Source: Xenophilus sp003671765 (GTDB lineage: Bacteria > Pseudomonadota > Gammaproteobacteria > Burkholderiales > Burkholderiaceae_C). From it: 64,000 bases of DNA. The stretch is taken from positions 2,790,001-2,854,000 of the forward strand of contig CP166702.1 in assembly GCA_051414805.1 (NCBI GenBank), given 5' to 3'. Below the pieces are notes generated by a model that was given only the letters and a program-made list of their open reading frames with translations, was not told where the DNA came from and ran no database searches. The translations under genes were made by a program, and so were the position numbers. This document shows, in pieces, positions 28,061 to 37,261 of the stretch (within the stretch, counting starts at the first letter, position 1; each line of letters opens with the position of its first letter).

Positions 28061-28094
28061 GGCGTCGTGAATCCCGTGGCCGGCCGGACGCGCG

Positions 28095-29672
28095 CTACTT
28101 GTCCAGCGCCCAGACCACCGGCATGCCCGCCCACAGCTTGTCCAGGCCCTTCAGGCTCGCACGCGCGGCGTAGGCGGCCGAGTACTGGCCGGCGTTCACG
28201 TAGGGGATGGCCTCGTAGGCCCGCGTCTGGAAGGCGTCGAGCAGTTCCTTGCGCTTGGCCGGGTTGGTCTCCTTGATCCAGGCGGTGCGCAGCTCGTCGA
28301 GCTGCTTGTCGCAGGGCCAGCCCGGCAGGCTGTTGCCGCAGGCCGCGCTCAGGTAGGCATTGCTGATCGGGGAGTTGACGTCGAACTCGCCGGCCACGGT
28401 GACGTACATGTTCCAGCCGCCCGACTCCGGCGGGTCCTTCTTGGCGCGGCGCGCGCCGATGGACGCCCAGTCGGAGTTCTGCATGTCGACGTTGATGCCG
28501 ATGCTGCGCATGGTCTGCGCGGCCACCAGCGCCTCGGCGTTGAGGTAGGTCACGTCGGTGGGCACCAGCAGCACCACCTTCTCGCCCTTGTAGCCCGACT
28601 CGGCCAGCAGCGCCTTGGCCTTGGCGATGTCGGGCTTGCGGTAGGGCTCGGCGCCCGCAGCGGTCTCGTTGGGCCCGCCGCAGATGAAGTAGGTGGCGCA
28701 GTAGGTCACGCGCATGTCCAGCGGGTAGCCCATGCCGGCTGTGAACTTGTCCTGGCTGGTGGCCATGGCCAGGGCCTGGCGTGCCTTCGCGTTGTTGAAG
28801 GGCGGGAAGAGGTGGTTGAGCACCAGGAAGCCCTGGTAGGCGCCGCCCGACCCGACCTTGATGCTGCTGTCGGTGCGCAGCGGCGCGATGTAGTCCGGCG
28901 GAAGCTGCTCGACGATGTCGACCTCGCCGCGCTTGAGCGCCGCGATCGCGCTGTTGGAGTCGGGCAGGTACAGCCATTCGACGCGGTCGAAGTTGCTCTT
29001 CTTGTTGCCGGCCAGGCCGCTGGGCGGCTCGCTGCGCGGCACGTAGTTCGGGTTGCGCACGAACACCGCCTTGTTGCCAGGCACCCATTCGTCGCGCTTG
29101 AAGATGAAGGGGCCGGAGCCCAGCACCTCGGGCAGCGGGGCGGTCGCGGGCATCTTCGCCAGGCGCTCGGGCAGCACCACGGGCGGGAAGCCCGAGGGCT
29201 TGGCCAGCGCATCCAGCACCATGCCGAAGGGCTCGTTGAGCGTCAGCGAGAAGGTGCGGGCATCCACCGCCTTCCACTCCGCGCCCACGCCGGTCATCGC
29301 ACGGCCCAGGCTGTCGCGTGCGGCCCAGCGCTGCAGCGACGCCACGGCGTCGGCCGAGGTGACCGGGCTGCCGTCGGAGAACTTGAGGCCGGGGCGCAGC
29401 GTGAAGGTCCACTGCTTGCCGTCCTTGGACGTCGTGTGCTTCTCGACCATCTGCGGCTGCGGCTTGCCCGTCGCGTCCTGCGCGTAGAGCGTGTCGTAGA
29501 CCATGTAGCCGAAGTTGCGCGAGATGTAGGCGGTCGTGAAGGTCGGGTCAAGGATCTTCACGTCGGCATGGGCCACGACGCGCAGCGTCTTGGTCTGCGC
29601 CGCCGCGGGCAGGTGGGCCGCCGAGAAGGCGAGGGCGCCCATGGCGAGGGCGGTGAGCAGGCGTCGGGTCAT
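28095..29672 (-). CDS. dppA: Periplasmic peptide-binding protein of an ABC transporter (SBP family 5)
   Basis: 525 aa with a signal peptide ending near AAAQT (residue 26). The family 5 fold is shown by TLRVVAHADVKILDP, WTFTLRPGLKFSDGSPVTSAD and GSGPFIFKRDEW. It binds peptides or similar amide ligands and delivers them to DppBC. The C-terminal half holds four cysteines (two in YCATYFICGG, one in AACGN, one in WPCDK), suggesting disulfides. Gene order (oxidase, peptidase, dppABCDF, deacylase) points to a D-amino-acid-containing or acylated ligand (inference). Confidence 0.92.
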   Translation of the reverse strand: MTRRLLTALAMGALAFSAAHLPAAAQTKTLRVVAHADVKILDPTFTTAYISRNFGYMVYDTLYAQDATGKPQPQMVEKHTTSKDGKQWTFTLRPGLKFSDGSPVTSADAVASLQRWAARDSLGRAMTGVGAEWKAVDARTFSLTLNEPFGMVLDALAKPSGFPPVVLPERLAKMPATAPLPEVLGSGPFIFKRDEWVPGNKAVFVRNPNYVPRSEPPSGLAGNKKSNFDRVEWLYLPDSNSAIAALKRGEVDIVEQLPPDYIAPLRTDSSIKVGSGGAYQGFLVLNHLFPPFNNAKARQALAMATSQDKFTAGMGYPLDMRVTYCATYFICGGPNETAAGAEPYRKPDIAKAKALLAESGYKGEKVVLLVPTDVTYLNAEALVAAQTMRSIGINVDMQNSDWASIGARRAKKDPPESGGWNMYVTVAGEFDVNSPISNAYLSAACGNSLPGWPCDKQLDELRTAWIKETNPAKRKELLDAFQTRAYEAIPYVNAGQYSAAYAARASLKGLDKLWAGMPVVWALDK

Positions 29673-29721
29673 CGTCGGTTCTCCGAAAAAGCAGATGGCG
29701 AAAAGTGCGGTGCGTCGGCGC

Positions 29722-31185
29722 TCAGGCGGCGGTGCCGGCGGTGGCCCCGATGGGCCACTTGGGCAGGCGCGCCTTGCGGTAGGGCAGCGTGGTGAGGTCC
29801 AGCGTCACGGCGCCCGGCGCCCCGGCGTAGATGACGTGCTTCGCGACCTTCGAGAAGGAGGCGTAGAAGTGCTGGGACGACTTGACCACGATGATCTTTT
29901 TGCTAGCAAGATCGCAGCCAAGCTGGGTGAAGAGGTCGGTGCCCATCGCCTGGTTGCGCAGCGTGATCAGCACCATCTCGATGCGGTCGGCTTCCACCAG
30001 CGCGCAGTCGCCCAGCGGCACCGGCGTGTTGGCCAGGCCCGTCATCACCATGTCGGGGTGCAGTGCCTTGACGTGGCACATCAGGTCCATGGGCTGGCCC
30101 GACAGCGGGCTGATCTTGCCGCCGATGCGCATGGGCAGGCGTGCACCCTCGCCGGCCTCGAAGGCGATGCGCACCGCGATGGGGTCCCACAGCGGGCCGA
30201 TGGCGGCCTCGCGGATGCCGCGCTCGACCATGCGGCGCAGGATGAAGGTGCTGTCGCTGGCCGCGCCGCCGCCGGGGTTGTCGGCCCCGTCGGCGAGCAC
30301 GACGGGCCCGCCGTCGAAGGCCAGCGCCTCGTCCAGTGCAGCGTCGATGTCCGGGTAGCGAACGGTGAGCGCCTCGCGCATCGCGATGAGTTCGTCGGTC
30401 AGCCGGCGCGCCAGCGCGTCGGCCTGTGCCTGGTCGCCGTCGGTGTAGACCAGCAGCTTGGTCCCCATCTCGGGCACGTCGCCCCAAGGGAATCCGTGGG
30501 CGATCGAGATCGAGAGCACCCCATCCTTGCCTTCCAGCGACTGGATGCGGTCGACGAAGCCGCGTGCCGGCGCGCGCGAGGTGTGCATGGTGACGACCAT
30601 CTCGCAGTCGACCACGGCGACCGTCGGCCGCAGCTTCTTCTCGACCTGCGCCGCGCACAGGTCCACGAGCTCAAGCCCGCGCTCGAGCACGTCGGTGTGC
30701 GGGTATTCCTTGAACGCGATCAGCATGTCGGCCTTCTCGACCATCAGCGGCGTGAGGTGGCTGTGCGGGTCGAGCTCGGCGCCCACCACCACGTCGGGCC
30801 CGACGATGGCGCGCACGCGCTCGAGCAGGTCGCCTTCGCAGTCGTCATAGCCGTCGGCGACCATGGCGCCGTGCAGGCCGAGGACGACCATGTCCACCGG
30901 CAGCGCCGCACGCAGGTCGGCCAGCAGCTCCTCGCGCAGCGTCTCGTAGGCGTGGCGCGTGGTCGTGCCGCTGGGCTGGGCGCCGGCGACCATGCCCTCG
31001 ACCAGGTCCCAGCCATGTTCCTTGCCGCGCAGGCGTGCGGCCCACAGCGGGCCGGAGAAGAAGGTCATCTTGTCCGGGTGCTGGCCGGCCGCGAAGTAGC
31101 CGCGGTCGCGGAAGGACGCGATGCCGGTGGGCATCGGGCCGAAGGTGTTGGTCTCGGTGGCGAGGGATCCGCTGAAGACGCGCAT
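29722..31185 (-). CDS. M81 family metallopeptidase, MlrC (microcystinase C)-like
   Basis: 487 aa. N-terminal RVFSGSLATETNTFGP with Glu11, and the likely zinc ligands Asp139 and His141 (ELDPHSH) and His163 (YPHTD). The spacing equals that of the D-x-H...H set known for MlrC. MlrC cuts linearised microcystin, a peptide rich in D-residues; most relatives have unknown substrates. No signal peptide, so cytosolic. Placed between the FAD oxidase (48 bp) and the peptide-binding protein gene (49 bp). Confidence 0.88.
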   Translation of the reverse strand: MRVFSGSLATETNTFGPMPTGIASFRDRGYFAAGQHPDKMTFFSGPLWAARLRGKEHGWDLVEGMVAGAQPSGTTTRHAYETLREELLADLRAALPVDMVVLGLHGAMVADGYDDCEGDLLERVRAIVGPDVVVGAELDPHSHLTPLMVEKADMLIAFKEYPHTDVLERGLELVDLCAAQVEKKLRPTVAVVDCEMVVTMHTSRAPARGFVDRIQSLEGKDGVLSISIAHGFPWGDVPEMGTKLLVYTDGDQAQADALARRLTDELIAMREALTVRYPDIDAALDEALAFDGGPVVLADGADNPGGGAASDSTFILRRMVERGIREAAIGPLWDPIAVRIAFEAGEGARLPMRIGGKISPLSGQPMDLMCHVKALHPDMVMTGLANTPVPLGDCALVEADRIEMVLITLRNQAMGTDLFTQLGCDLASKKIIVVKSSQHFYASFSKVAKHVIYAGAPGAVTLDLTTLPYRKARLPKWPIGATAGTAA

Positions 31186-31233
31186 GAAAAGGTTCTCCGT
31201 GTGGGGCGGGAGGCTGGCGGTTGGAAAAGGGTG

Positions 31234-32403
31234 TCAGTGCGCCGGCTGTGCGTCGGCCCGCGCTGCCGTCGTCTGCGCGCGCAGCCGCGCCGGCGAGAGC
31301 ATCTCGGCCGTGAGGCCGAAGCTGGCGCTGTGCGGCGGCACGGGCAGCCCGCGTGCCAGGGCGGCGCAGGTCTCGCCCATGGCGGCGGAGGTCTGGATGC
31401 CGTAGCCGCCCTGGGCCGCGACCCAGAAGAAGCCCGGCAGGCGGTCGTCGAAGCCGCCGACCAGGTCGCCGTCGGCGACGAAGGAGCGCAGGCCGGCCCA
31501 GGTGCGCGTCGGGCGGCGGATGACGAGCGTGCTGACTTCCTCGAGCTTGTGGATCGCGATCGCGATGTCGAGCTCCTCGGGCTGCACGTCCTGCGGCGGC
31601 ACGGGGTCGGCGTTGGCCGGCGAGCCGAGCAGCATTCCGGCGTCGGGCTTGAAGTACCAGTCCTCGTCGGCGCCGATGGCCATCGGCCAGCCGGCCGTGT
31701 CGAGGTCCCGCGGCGGCTCGAAGACGAAGGCGGAGCGCCGACGCGCTTCGATGCCCAGCGGCTCAGCGCCCGCAAGCTGGGCGATGGCGTCCACCCAGGC
31801 ACCGGCGGCGTTGAGGACGACCGGCGCTTCATAGGTGGCATCGCCCGCGTCGACGCGCCATCCGGTGCCGGTGTGCGTCATCGCATGCACTTCGGCGTCG
31901 CAGACGAGCCGCCCGCCGTGGCGGCGCATGCCGCGAAGGTAACCCTGGTGGATGGCGTGCACGTCCATGTCCGCGGCGTCGGGTTCGAACACGCCGCCGA
32001 TGAGCGGCTCCGGCCGCAGCACCGGCAGCATGGCGTGCGTCTGCTGCGGGCTCAGGCGTTGCGCGCGGTCGGTCACGCTGCGCAGCACCTCCCAGTGCCG
32101 CTCCAGCAGGGCCTCCTGGCCGCGAGTGCCGACGAACACGGCGCCGCGCGGCGAGAGCAGGGGGTGCTCGCTGAAGCCCGCGGGCGGGGCCTGCAGGAAG
32201 GCGCGGCTGGCCATCGTGAGCGCGCGCACCTGTGCGGTGCCATAGCTTTCCATGAAGAGTGCCGCTGAGCGGCCGGTGGAGTGATAGCCCGGCTGGCTCT
32301 CGCGCTCCAGCAGCACCACGCGGCCGTGGGGTGCAAGCCAGTAGGCGACCGAGGCGCCGGCGATGCCGGCCCCGATGATCAGGAAATCGACGTTCTCGGT
32401 CAT
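31234..32403 (-). CDS. FAD-dependent amine/D-amino-acid oxidoreductase (DAO family)
   Basis: 389 aa. N-terminal dinucleotide fold FLIIGAGIAGASVAYWLA with Glu34 (LLERE) for FAD ribose, GYHSTGRSAALF, and a C-terminal VAAQGGYGIQTSAAMG that closes the FAD site. The family oxidises secondary or D-amino acids, glycine or similar. First gene of the eight-gene operon; the promoter region holds three operators that match the divergent XRE-cupin gene. The substrate is likely the amino acid freed by the operon's hydrolases (inference). Confidence 0.88.
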   Translation of the reverse strand: MTENVDFLIIGAGIAGASVAYWLAPHGRVVLLERESQPGYHSTGRSAALFMESYGTAQVRALTMASRAFLQAPPAGFSEHPLLSPRGAVFVGTRGQEALLERHWEVLRSVTDRAQRLSPQQTHAMLPVLRPEPLIGGVFEPDAADMDVHAIHQGYLRGMRRHGGRLVCDAEVHAMTHTGTGWRVDAGDATYEAPVVLNAAGAWVDAIAQLAGAEPLGIEARRRSAFVFEPPRDLDTAGWPMAIGADEDWYFKPDAGMLLGSPANADPVPPQDVQPEELDIAIAIHKLEEVSTLVIRRPTRTWAGLRSFVADGDLVGGFDDRLPGFFWVAAQGGYGIQTSAAMGETCAALARGLPVPPHSASFGLTAEMLSPARLRAQTTAARADAQPAH

Positions 32404-32465
32404 GTTGCTTGCGTGGCTGGGTACCGGTGCGTGTGAAGGCGTTGGCTGCGCAGTCTATTCATGAA

Positions 32466-32560
32466 TTTGCAGATACGCAAAAGATTCGAGCGGCTGTTCT
32501 TCGGGGTTTCCACTCTTTCTTTTGGTGCATTTGCGTTTTCGCAATTTGCAGATACGCAAA
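32466..32560. promoter_or_regulatory. Three TTTGC-N6-GCAAA operators in a divergent promoter region
   Basis: Site 1 at 32466-32481 and site 3 at 32545-32560 are identical over 18 bp (AATTTGCAGATACGCAAA). Site 2 at 32530-32545 is TTTGC-GTTTTC-GCAAT and abuts site 3 on a shared base. All lie between the oxidase and XRE-cupin starts. Probably bound by the XRE-cupin protein. A dense AT-rich patch in a GC-rich genome also fits promoter elements here. Confidence 0.7.
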
Positions 32561-32635
32561 CTCCGGGCCAGCCTCGTGCACCGGATGCGCGCCGGTGCAA
32601 CTTCCGCTGGCAGAATCCGCGCAAACGCGCCGACC

Positions 32636-33346
32636 ATGACAAGCCCCCGGAAAAACTCATCCAAAGCCGCGGCAGGCGCCCCGCCGTCCGACGCCAACAC
32701 GCTGGACCGCGTGGCATTCGGCAAGCGCCTGCGCGCGGCGAGAAAGCAGTTCGGGTGGACGCTGGCGCAGGTGGCCGAGCAGTCGGGCGTGTCCATCACC
32801 ACGATCTCGCGCGCGGAGCGCGGCCAGCTGGCGCTGAGCTACGAGAAGTTCTCGGCGCTCGGTCGCACGCTGCGCATGGACATGGGCGCCATGTTCGCCC
32901 AGGCGGGCACGCAGGCGCGCCGCTTCGACCGGCCGATCGTGACGCGGGCGGGGCAGGGCGTGACCTACCGGGGCCTGGCCTTCTCCTACCAGTTCCTCGG
33001 CACGCAGGCCATCGGCAAGCAGATGAGCCCGATCGTGGGCACGGTGCACGCGCGCAGCATCAACGGGCCCGAGGACTACGCGCGCCACGACGGCGAGGAA
33101 TTCGTCTACGTGCTGGGCGGCGAGGTCGAGGTGCACTTCGAGGACGGCGAGGTGGTGCGCCTCGCGCGCGGCGACATGCTGTACTTCGACAGCCGCATCG
33201 GCCACGCCTATGTCACCGTCAGCCGGCAACTGGCCCGCGTGATCGGGGTGTGCACGAGCGAAAGCAACCTGATGCTGTCCGCGCGTGCCGGCGGCGTGGT
33301 CGAGGCCCCGTCCCCGGCCGCGCCGGCGCGGCGCGGCCGGCGCTGA
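32636..33346 (+). CDS. XRE-family regulator with C-terminal cupin domain
   Basis: 236 aa. Helix-turn-helix RLRAARKQFGWTLAQVAEQSG, then SITTISRAERGQLALSYEKF (about 30-72). The cupin sensor runs from about 150 to 215 (DGEEFVYVLGGEVEVHFEDGE, then RGDMLYFDS). Such regulators of amino-acid and polyamine catabolism bind a small effector in the cupin. ATG 32636 is chosen because the in-frame extension to 32522 crosses the operators. It faces the D-amino-acid operon and ends 4 bp from the convergent ligase gene. Confidence 0.88.
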   Translation: MTSPRKNSSKAAAGAPPSDANTLDRVAFGKRLRAARKQFGWTLAQVAEQSGVSITTISRAERGQLALSYEKFSALGRTLRMDMGAMFAQAGTQARRFDRPIVTRAGQGVTYRGLAFSYQFLGTQAIGKQMSPIVGTVHARSINGPEDYARHDGEEFVYVLGGEVEVHFEDGEVVRLARGDMLYFDSRIGHAYVTVSRQLARVIGVCTSESNLMLSARAGGVVEAPSPAAPARRGRR

Positions 33347-33350
33347 AGCC

Positions 33351-35012
33351 TCAGGCCTGGCCCGCCGCCTCGGCCTGCAGTTCCTTCTTCGACAGCTTGC
33401 CCACCGCCGTCTTGGGCAGCTCGGAGCGGGCCTCCATGGCCTGCACCATCTCGTGCTTGCCCAGGTAGTCGGCCAGGAAGGTCTTCAGTTCGGCCAGCGT
33501 GGGCGGCGTGGCGCCGTCCTTGAACTTGATGAAGGCCTTGGGCGACTGCCCGCGGTAGGCGTCGGGGATGCCGATGACGATGACCTCTTCCACGGCCGGA
33601 TGGCGGTGGATGGCCTCCTCGATGTTGCGCGGGTAGACGTTGAATCCGCCGCAGATCAGCATGTCCTTGGTGCGGTCGACGATGTAGACGAAGCCGTCGT
33701 CGGTCATGTAGCCCACGTCGCCGGTGCGCAGGAAGCCGTCGGCCGTCATGGCCTCGGCGGTGGCGTCGGGCCGGTTCCAGTAGCCGGCCATCACGTTGGG
33801 CCCGCGAATGCACAGCTCGCCGCGTTCGCCCGGTGGCAGCTCGCGCTGGTCCTGCAGGTCGATCACCTTGACGTCCACGCCCGGCACCGGAATGCCGCAC
33901 GAGCCCGGCCGGTAGTGGCTGAAGCCCGGCGATGCCGTGGCCATGGTGCAGGTCTCGGTCATGCCCCAGCCTTCCTGCAGGCGGCACTGGGCCATGCGCA
34001 CGAAGTTCCGGTAGACCTCCGCGGCGATCGGCGCGCCGCCGGAATTGCAGAACTTCAGCGACGACAGGTCGATGCGCTCGATGTCCGGATGCCCGGTGAA
34101 GGCCACATACATCGTCGGCACGCCGAGGAACACCGTCGTCCTGCGCAGGGCGAACTCGCGCAGCACCGTCTCCAGGTCGAAGCGCTGGTGCAGCGAGAGC
34201 TCGGCACCGATCGACAGGCCGAACAGCATGTTCACGACCAGCGCATAGATGTGGAAGAGCGGCAGCACCGCGAGGAAGCGTTCCTCGCCCCCGGCCAGCG
34301 TCTTCGAGGCGACGAGCGTGTGCCACACCTGCGAGACGGCGGCGCTGAGGTTGGCGTGCGTGAGCATCGCGCCCTTGGGCTGCCCGGTGGTGCCGCCGGT
34401 GTACTGCAGCACGGCCACCTCGCGCATGATGTCGGCAGGCACGTGGGGCGCGGCGATCGGTGCCGCGGCCAGCAGCGCCGCGAAGGGCACGCGGGCGGCG
34501 CCCGGCACCAGCGCATCGGCCGTGGTGGGCGACGCGGGGGCGCCGAAGTCCGCCGCCGTGGCCACGACCAGGGTGCGCAGCGGCGGCTGCGCCGCGATGG
34601 CCTCCATCTTCTGCAGCAGCTCGGGCTGCTCGAAGGTCACCATCACCGTGGTCTGGCTGTCCTCCACCTTGTGGCGCAGCGTGTGGCCGGCATCGAGCGG
34701 CGAGTAGTTCACCACGGTGCCGCCGGCGCGCAGCACGGCGAAGAAGGCCACGATGTACTGCGGCACGTTGGGCAGGTACAGGCCCACGTGCACCCCGGGG
34801 CCCACGCCCAGACGCCGCAGGCCACCGGCCACGCGGTCGATGTGGGCGGCGAGTTGGGCGTAGTCCAGCCGCAGATCGTCGTAGCGCAGCGCGGTGTTCG
34901 CGGGCCAGCGCTGCACCGCGGCGTCCAGCAGGGCGCCGAGGGGCGCCAGCCGCAGCGGTGCCTCCCAGCTCGTGCCGGGCGGGTAGCTTTTCAGCCAGGG
35001 GCGGGCGGTCAT
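33351..35012 (-). CDS. AMP-dependent acyl-CoA synthetase (long-chain fatty-acid-CoA ligase type)
   Basis: 553 aa. Adenylate-forming enzyme: P-loop YTGGTTGQPKGAM (about 207-219), QEGWGMTETC (about 350), GFLRTGDVGYMTDDGF (A8-region aspartate), then DRTKDMLICGGFNVYP. The C-terminal PKTAVGKLSKKEL carries the catalytic lysine. It activates a carboxylic acid to acyl-CoA through acyl-AMP. It starts 4 bp after the Liv-type binding-protein gene, so the pair probably imports and activates one acid (inference). Confidence 0.9.
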   Translation of the reverse strand: MTARPWLKSYPPGTSWEAPLRLAPLGALLDAAVQRWPANTALRYDDLRLDYAQLAAHIDRVAGGLRRLGVGPGVHVGLYLPNVPQYIVAFFAVLRAGGTVVNYSPLDAGHTLRHKVEDSQTTVMVTFEQPELLQKMEAIAAQPPLRTLVVATAADFGAPASPTTADALVPGAARVPFAALLAAAPIAAPHVPADIMREVAVLQYTGGTTGQPKGAMLTHANLSAAVSQVWHTLVASKTLAGGEERFLAVLPLFHIYALVVNMLFGLSIGAELSLHQRFDLETVLREFALRRTTVFLGVPTMYVAFTGHPDIERIDLSSLKFCNSGGAPIAAEVYRNFVRMAQCRLQEGWGMTETCTMATASPGFSHYRPGSCGIPVPGVDVKVIDLQDQRELPPGERGELCIRGPNVMAGYWNRPDATAEAMTADGFLRTGDVGYMTDDGFVYIVDRTKDMLICGGFNVYPRNIEEAIHRHPAVEEVIVIGIPDAYRGQSPKAFIKFKDGATPPTLAELKTFLADYLGKHEMVQAMEARSELPKTAVGKLSKKELQAEAAGQA

Positions 35013-35016
35013 GCGT

Positions 35017-36249
35017 TCAGGCCCCGGCCGGGCGCTTCATGTCGCACTGGCTGGGCACCACGAGCGACTGCGCGGGCGAGACGGACTCCTGCACGAAGCC
35101 CTGGTCGGTGCCGTCGAAGCCCTTCTTCACCTTCTTGCCGTCGGCGGTCTGGTTCGTGTAGACGAGCTGCGAGGACAGCAACTGGTGGTCGGCCTTGCGC
35201 ATCGTGATGTCGCCGACGAGGGACTTGTAGCTGAGGTCCTCCAGCGCCAGCGCGATCTTCGTGGGATCGGTCGACTTCGCCTTGCGCACGCCCTGGGCCA
35301 GCAGTTCGGTCGCCACCGACAGGCGGGCCAGGTAGAAGGGTTCCTTGTACCGGGCCTCGAAGGCCTCGGCCTGGGCCGCGAGCACGGCGTTGTCCGAGCC
35401 CGGGTACCAGTCGCCCACCATGCTGAGCTTGACGGTCTTGGCCGCCTGCAAGGCGATCATGGTCGACTTGTTGGCGCTCGAATGGGTCAGGATGCGCAGC
35501 TTGTAGCCGGCATCGCCCGCGGCGCGGATCACCAGCGCCATGTCGTTGCCCCAGTTCCCCGAGACCACGGTGTCGGCCCCGGCCGCGCGCATCTTGGCGA
35601 TGTAGGGCGCGAAGTCCTTCACCGTGCCGGTGGGAAAGAAGTCCTCGCCGACGAACTGCAGGTCGGGTCGCGCCTCGGCCAGGATGGTCTTGCCATAGGC
35701 TGTCCACTGGCGGCCGAAACTGTAGTCGGGGTTGAGGAAGTAGACCTTCTTGATGTCGGGCGTCTTCTTCACGAAGTCGCCCATGGCCTTCATGCGCATC
35801 GGCACCTGCGCGTCGGTCAGGAAGTGCCAGAACGAGCACTGCTTGCCCACCAGGTCGGGGTCGTAGCCGCCGTAGTTGAAGACCAGCACCGCCTTGTCGG
35901 GGTTGCGTTCGTTGTTGCGGTTGGCGGCGGCCACGACGGCCGACACGGTGGCCGAGCCGCCACCGACGAAGACCGCCTTCACCCCGGCCCCCACTGCCGC
36001 CTGCAGCGCGGCCTGGCTCTCCTGCGTCGAGAGCTTGTTGTCGTAGGCCAGCACTTCGAGCTTGATGCCGTCGATGCCGCCCTTGGCGTTGATCTGGTCG
36101 GCGGCGAAGCGCAGGTGGTTCTGGAAGATCTTGCCGACGTCGGCCATGGGGCCGCTGAGCGGGTCGATCATCGCGATCTTGAGGGTCTCCTGGGCGTGCG
36201 CGGCAAAGGCGGCAGCGAAGGCCACAGCGCACAGCGTCTTCTTGAACAT
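35017..36249 (-). CDS. ABC transporter substrate-binding protein, LivK/branched-chain amino-acid type
   Basis: 410 aa with a signal peptide (to about AAHAQ, residue 20). LKIAMIDPLSGPMADVGK, QINAKGGIDGIKLEVLAYDN and ATVSAVVAAANRN are typical of type I periplasmic binding proteins that use aromatic or fatty acids as often as amino acids. No Liv permease or ATPase genes are near, so it must use a transporter encoded elsewhere. Two Cys (KQCSF and SQCDM) may pair. First gene of a pair with the acyl-CoA ligase. Confidence 0.88.
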   Translation of the reverse strand: MFKKTLCAVAFAAAFAAHAQETLKIAMIDPLSGPMADVGKIFQNHLRFAADQINAKGGIDGIKLEVLAYDNKLSTQESQAALQAAVGAGVKAVFVGGGSATVSAVVAAANRNNERNPDKAVLVFNYGGYDPDLVGKQCSFWHFLTDAQVPMRMKAMGDFVKKTPDIKKVYFLNPDYSFGRQWTAYGKTILAEARPDLQFVGEDFFPTGTVKDFAPYIAKMRAAGADTVVSGNWGNDMALVIRAAGDAGYKLRILTHSSANKSTMIALQAAKTVKLSMVGDWYPGSDNAVLAAQAEAFEARYKEPFYLARLSVATELLAQGVRKAKSTDPTKIALALEDLSYKSLVGDITMRKADHQLLSSQLVYTNQTADGKKVKKGFDGTDQGFVQESVSPAQSLVVPSQCDMKRPAGA

Positions 36250-36388
36250 GCGAGCGATTCCTTGAATGAAAGGTCAGGGGAAGCGCGGGCAGTGTCGGTA
36301 CGCATGGCGCGCACCTGCAGTCAATTGAGCGACTGCGCAGACGGCGTCGAAGTCATGTGCGTGACTGACGGCCACGTGGTAGCGCGGC

Positions 36389-36410
36389 ACGCGTACGCGT
36401 ACGCGTACGC
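36389..36410. repeat. Short tandem repeat (GTACGC)3
   Basis: ACGC followed by three exact GTACGC units, in the 179-bp gap upstream of the Liv-type binding-protein gene. The unit length can change by slippage. No gene is assigned to this gap. Confidence 0.6.
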
Positions 36411-36428
36411 ATGCGCGCCGCGTCGCGC

Positions 36429-36707
36429 TCAGCCCTTGGGCGGATGCACCACCGGGTCGAGCAGTTGCCGCGTCTGCTTCAGGCTGGCGTTCAGCAGGCT
36501 GTCTGCCGCCGCTGCGCGGTCGCTCGCCCCTTCGATCGCAGGACGCAGGGCGCTCGCCAGCGCCACGTTGACGGCGCCGACCACCGAGGGCAGCAGCTCG
36601 CGCAGGGGGAGTTCGCCCAGCGCCTCCATGCGGCGGACGATGAGTTCGAAAGCCTCGTGGCCGACCTCGTTGACGAACTGGTGGCGGTCTTCGGCGGGGA
36701 TGGTCAT
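36429..36707 (-). CDS. Small hypothetical protein
   Basis: 92 aa, mostly predicted helical (RHQFVNEVGHEAFELIVRRMEALG, ending VVHPPKG). No recognised domain, signal or membrane segment. ATG 36707 has a GGACA-like ribosome site; a longer frame to 36821 begins with His/Arg-rich sequence that does not look coding. It lies 56 bp downstream of the GFA gene in the same direction and may be co-transcribed. Function unknown. Confidence 0.6.
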   Translation of the reverse strand: MTIPAEDRHQFVNEVGHEAFELIVRRMEALGELPLRELLPSVVGAVNVALASALRPAIEGASDRAAAADSLLNASLKQTRQLLDPVVHPPKG

Positions 36708-36763
36708 GGGTGTGTCCTTGTGGATGGTTCGTTGGAGAGGCAACGCCACATGCGTGCAGGGCT

Positions 36764-37180
36764 TCAGCCTGCGCCCATGTGGCCGTCGTACTGGGGCAGG
36801 TCGTCGGTGATGGTGAACCACGGCGCCTTCGAGCCCACGAAGATGTGCGCGCTGGGCCGCAGGCCGGGCGCATCGATCAGCGTGCCGAGCGTGACGTGCA
36901 CGACCGCGCCGTCGCGCACTACCGAGTACAGCAGCGAGCCGCAGCGCGCGCAGCGCATGTCGAAGTTGCCTTCGCCGCCGTGGCGCAGCATCGCGTCCTC
37001 ACCCTGCGTGACGCGCAGGCGCTCGCGCGCGATGCCGGCGAAGGGCTTGAACGCGGCGCCGGTGGCGCGGCGGCAATCGCCGCAATGGCAGTTCAGCGCA
37101 TAGTCGAAGGCGTCGTCGACCACGTAGTGCACGGCGCCGCAGCAGCACCGGCCTGCCAGCGTGCGCGGCGACTCAGCCAT
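36764..37180 (-). CDS. GFA-family zinc protein (glutathione-dependent formaldehyde-activating enzyme-like)
   Basis: 138 aa. Zinc-binding cysteines of the GFA fold: GRCCCGAVHY (about 11-20), NCHCGDCRRATG (about 30-41) and MRCARCGSLLY (about 75-85). Known members include Gfa, which binds glutathione, but most relatives have no proven activity. Cytosolic. A dispersed repeat copy lies just upstream (37205-37253). Confidence 0.85.
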   Translation of the reverse strand: MAESPRTLAGRCCCGAVHYVVDDAFDYALNCHCGDCRRATGAAFKPFAGIARERLRVTQGEDAMLRHGGEGNFDMRCARCGSLLYSVVRDGAVVHVTLGTLIDAPGLRPSAHIFVGSKAPWFTITDDLPQYDGHMGAG

Positions 37181-37204
37181 GGCGGGCGTGGGCCTTCAAG
37201 CCAG

Positions 37205-37253
37205 AATGGGCTGCAGCCCGCGCCACGTCTGCGCGAGCAGCTATGAAAGTCAT
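37205..37253 (+). repeat. Dispersed bipartite repeat, copy 2
   Basis: Palindrome GGGCTGCAGCCC at 37208-37219, GC-rich linker, then GCGAGCAGCTATGAAAGTCAT. The second hairpin is degraded relative to copies 1, 3 and 4. It fills the gap between the transglutaminase gene end and the GFA gene start. Confidence 0.65.
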
Positions 37254-37261
37254 GGCGTCGC

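Noticed and set aside
29888..29916. TTTTTGCTAGCAAGATCGC resembling the second half of the dispersed repeat
   Set aside because: Lies within the M81 peptidase gene, encodes conserved family residues (LASKKIIVVKSS) and lacks the first half of the repeat.
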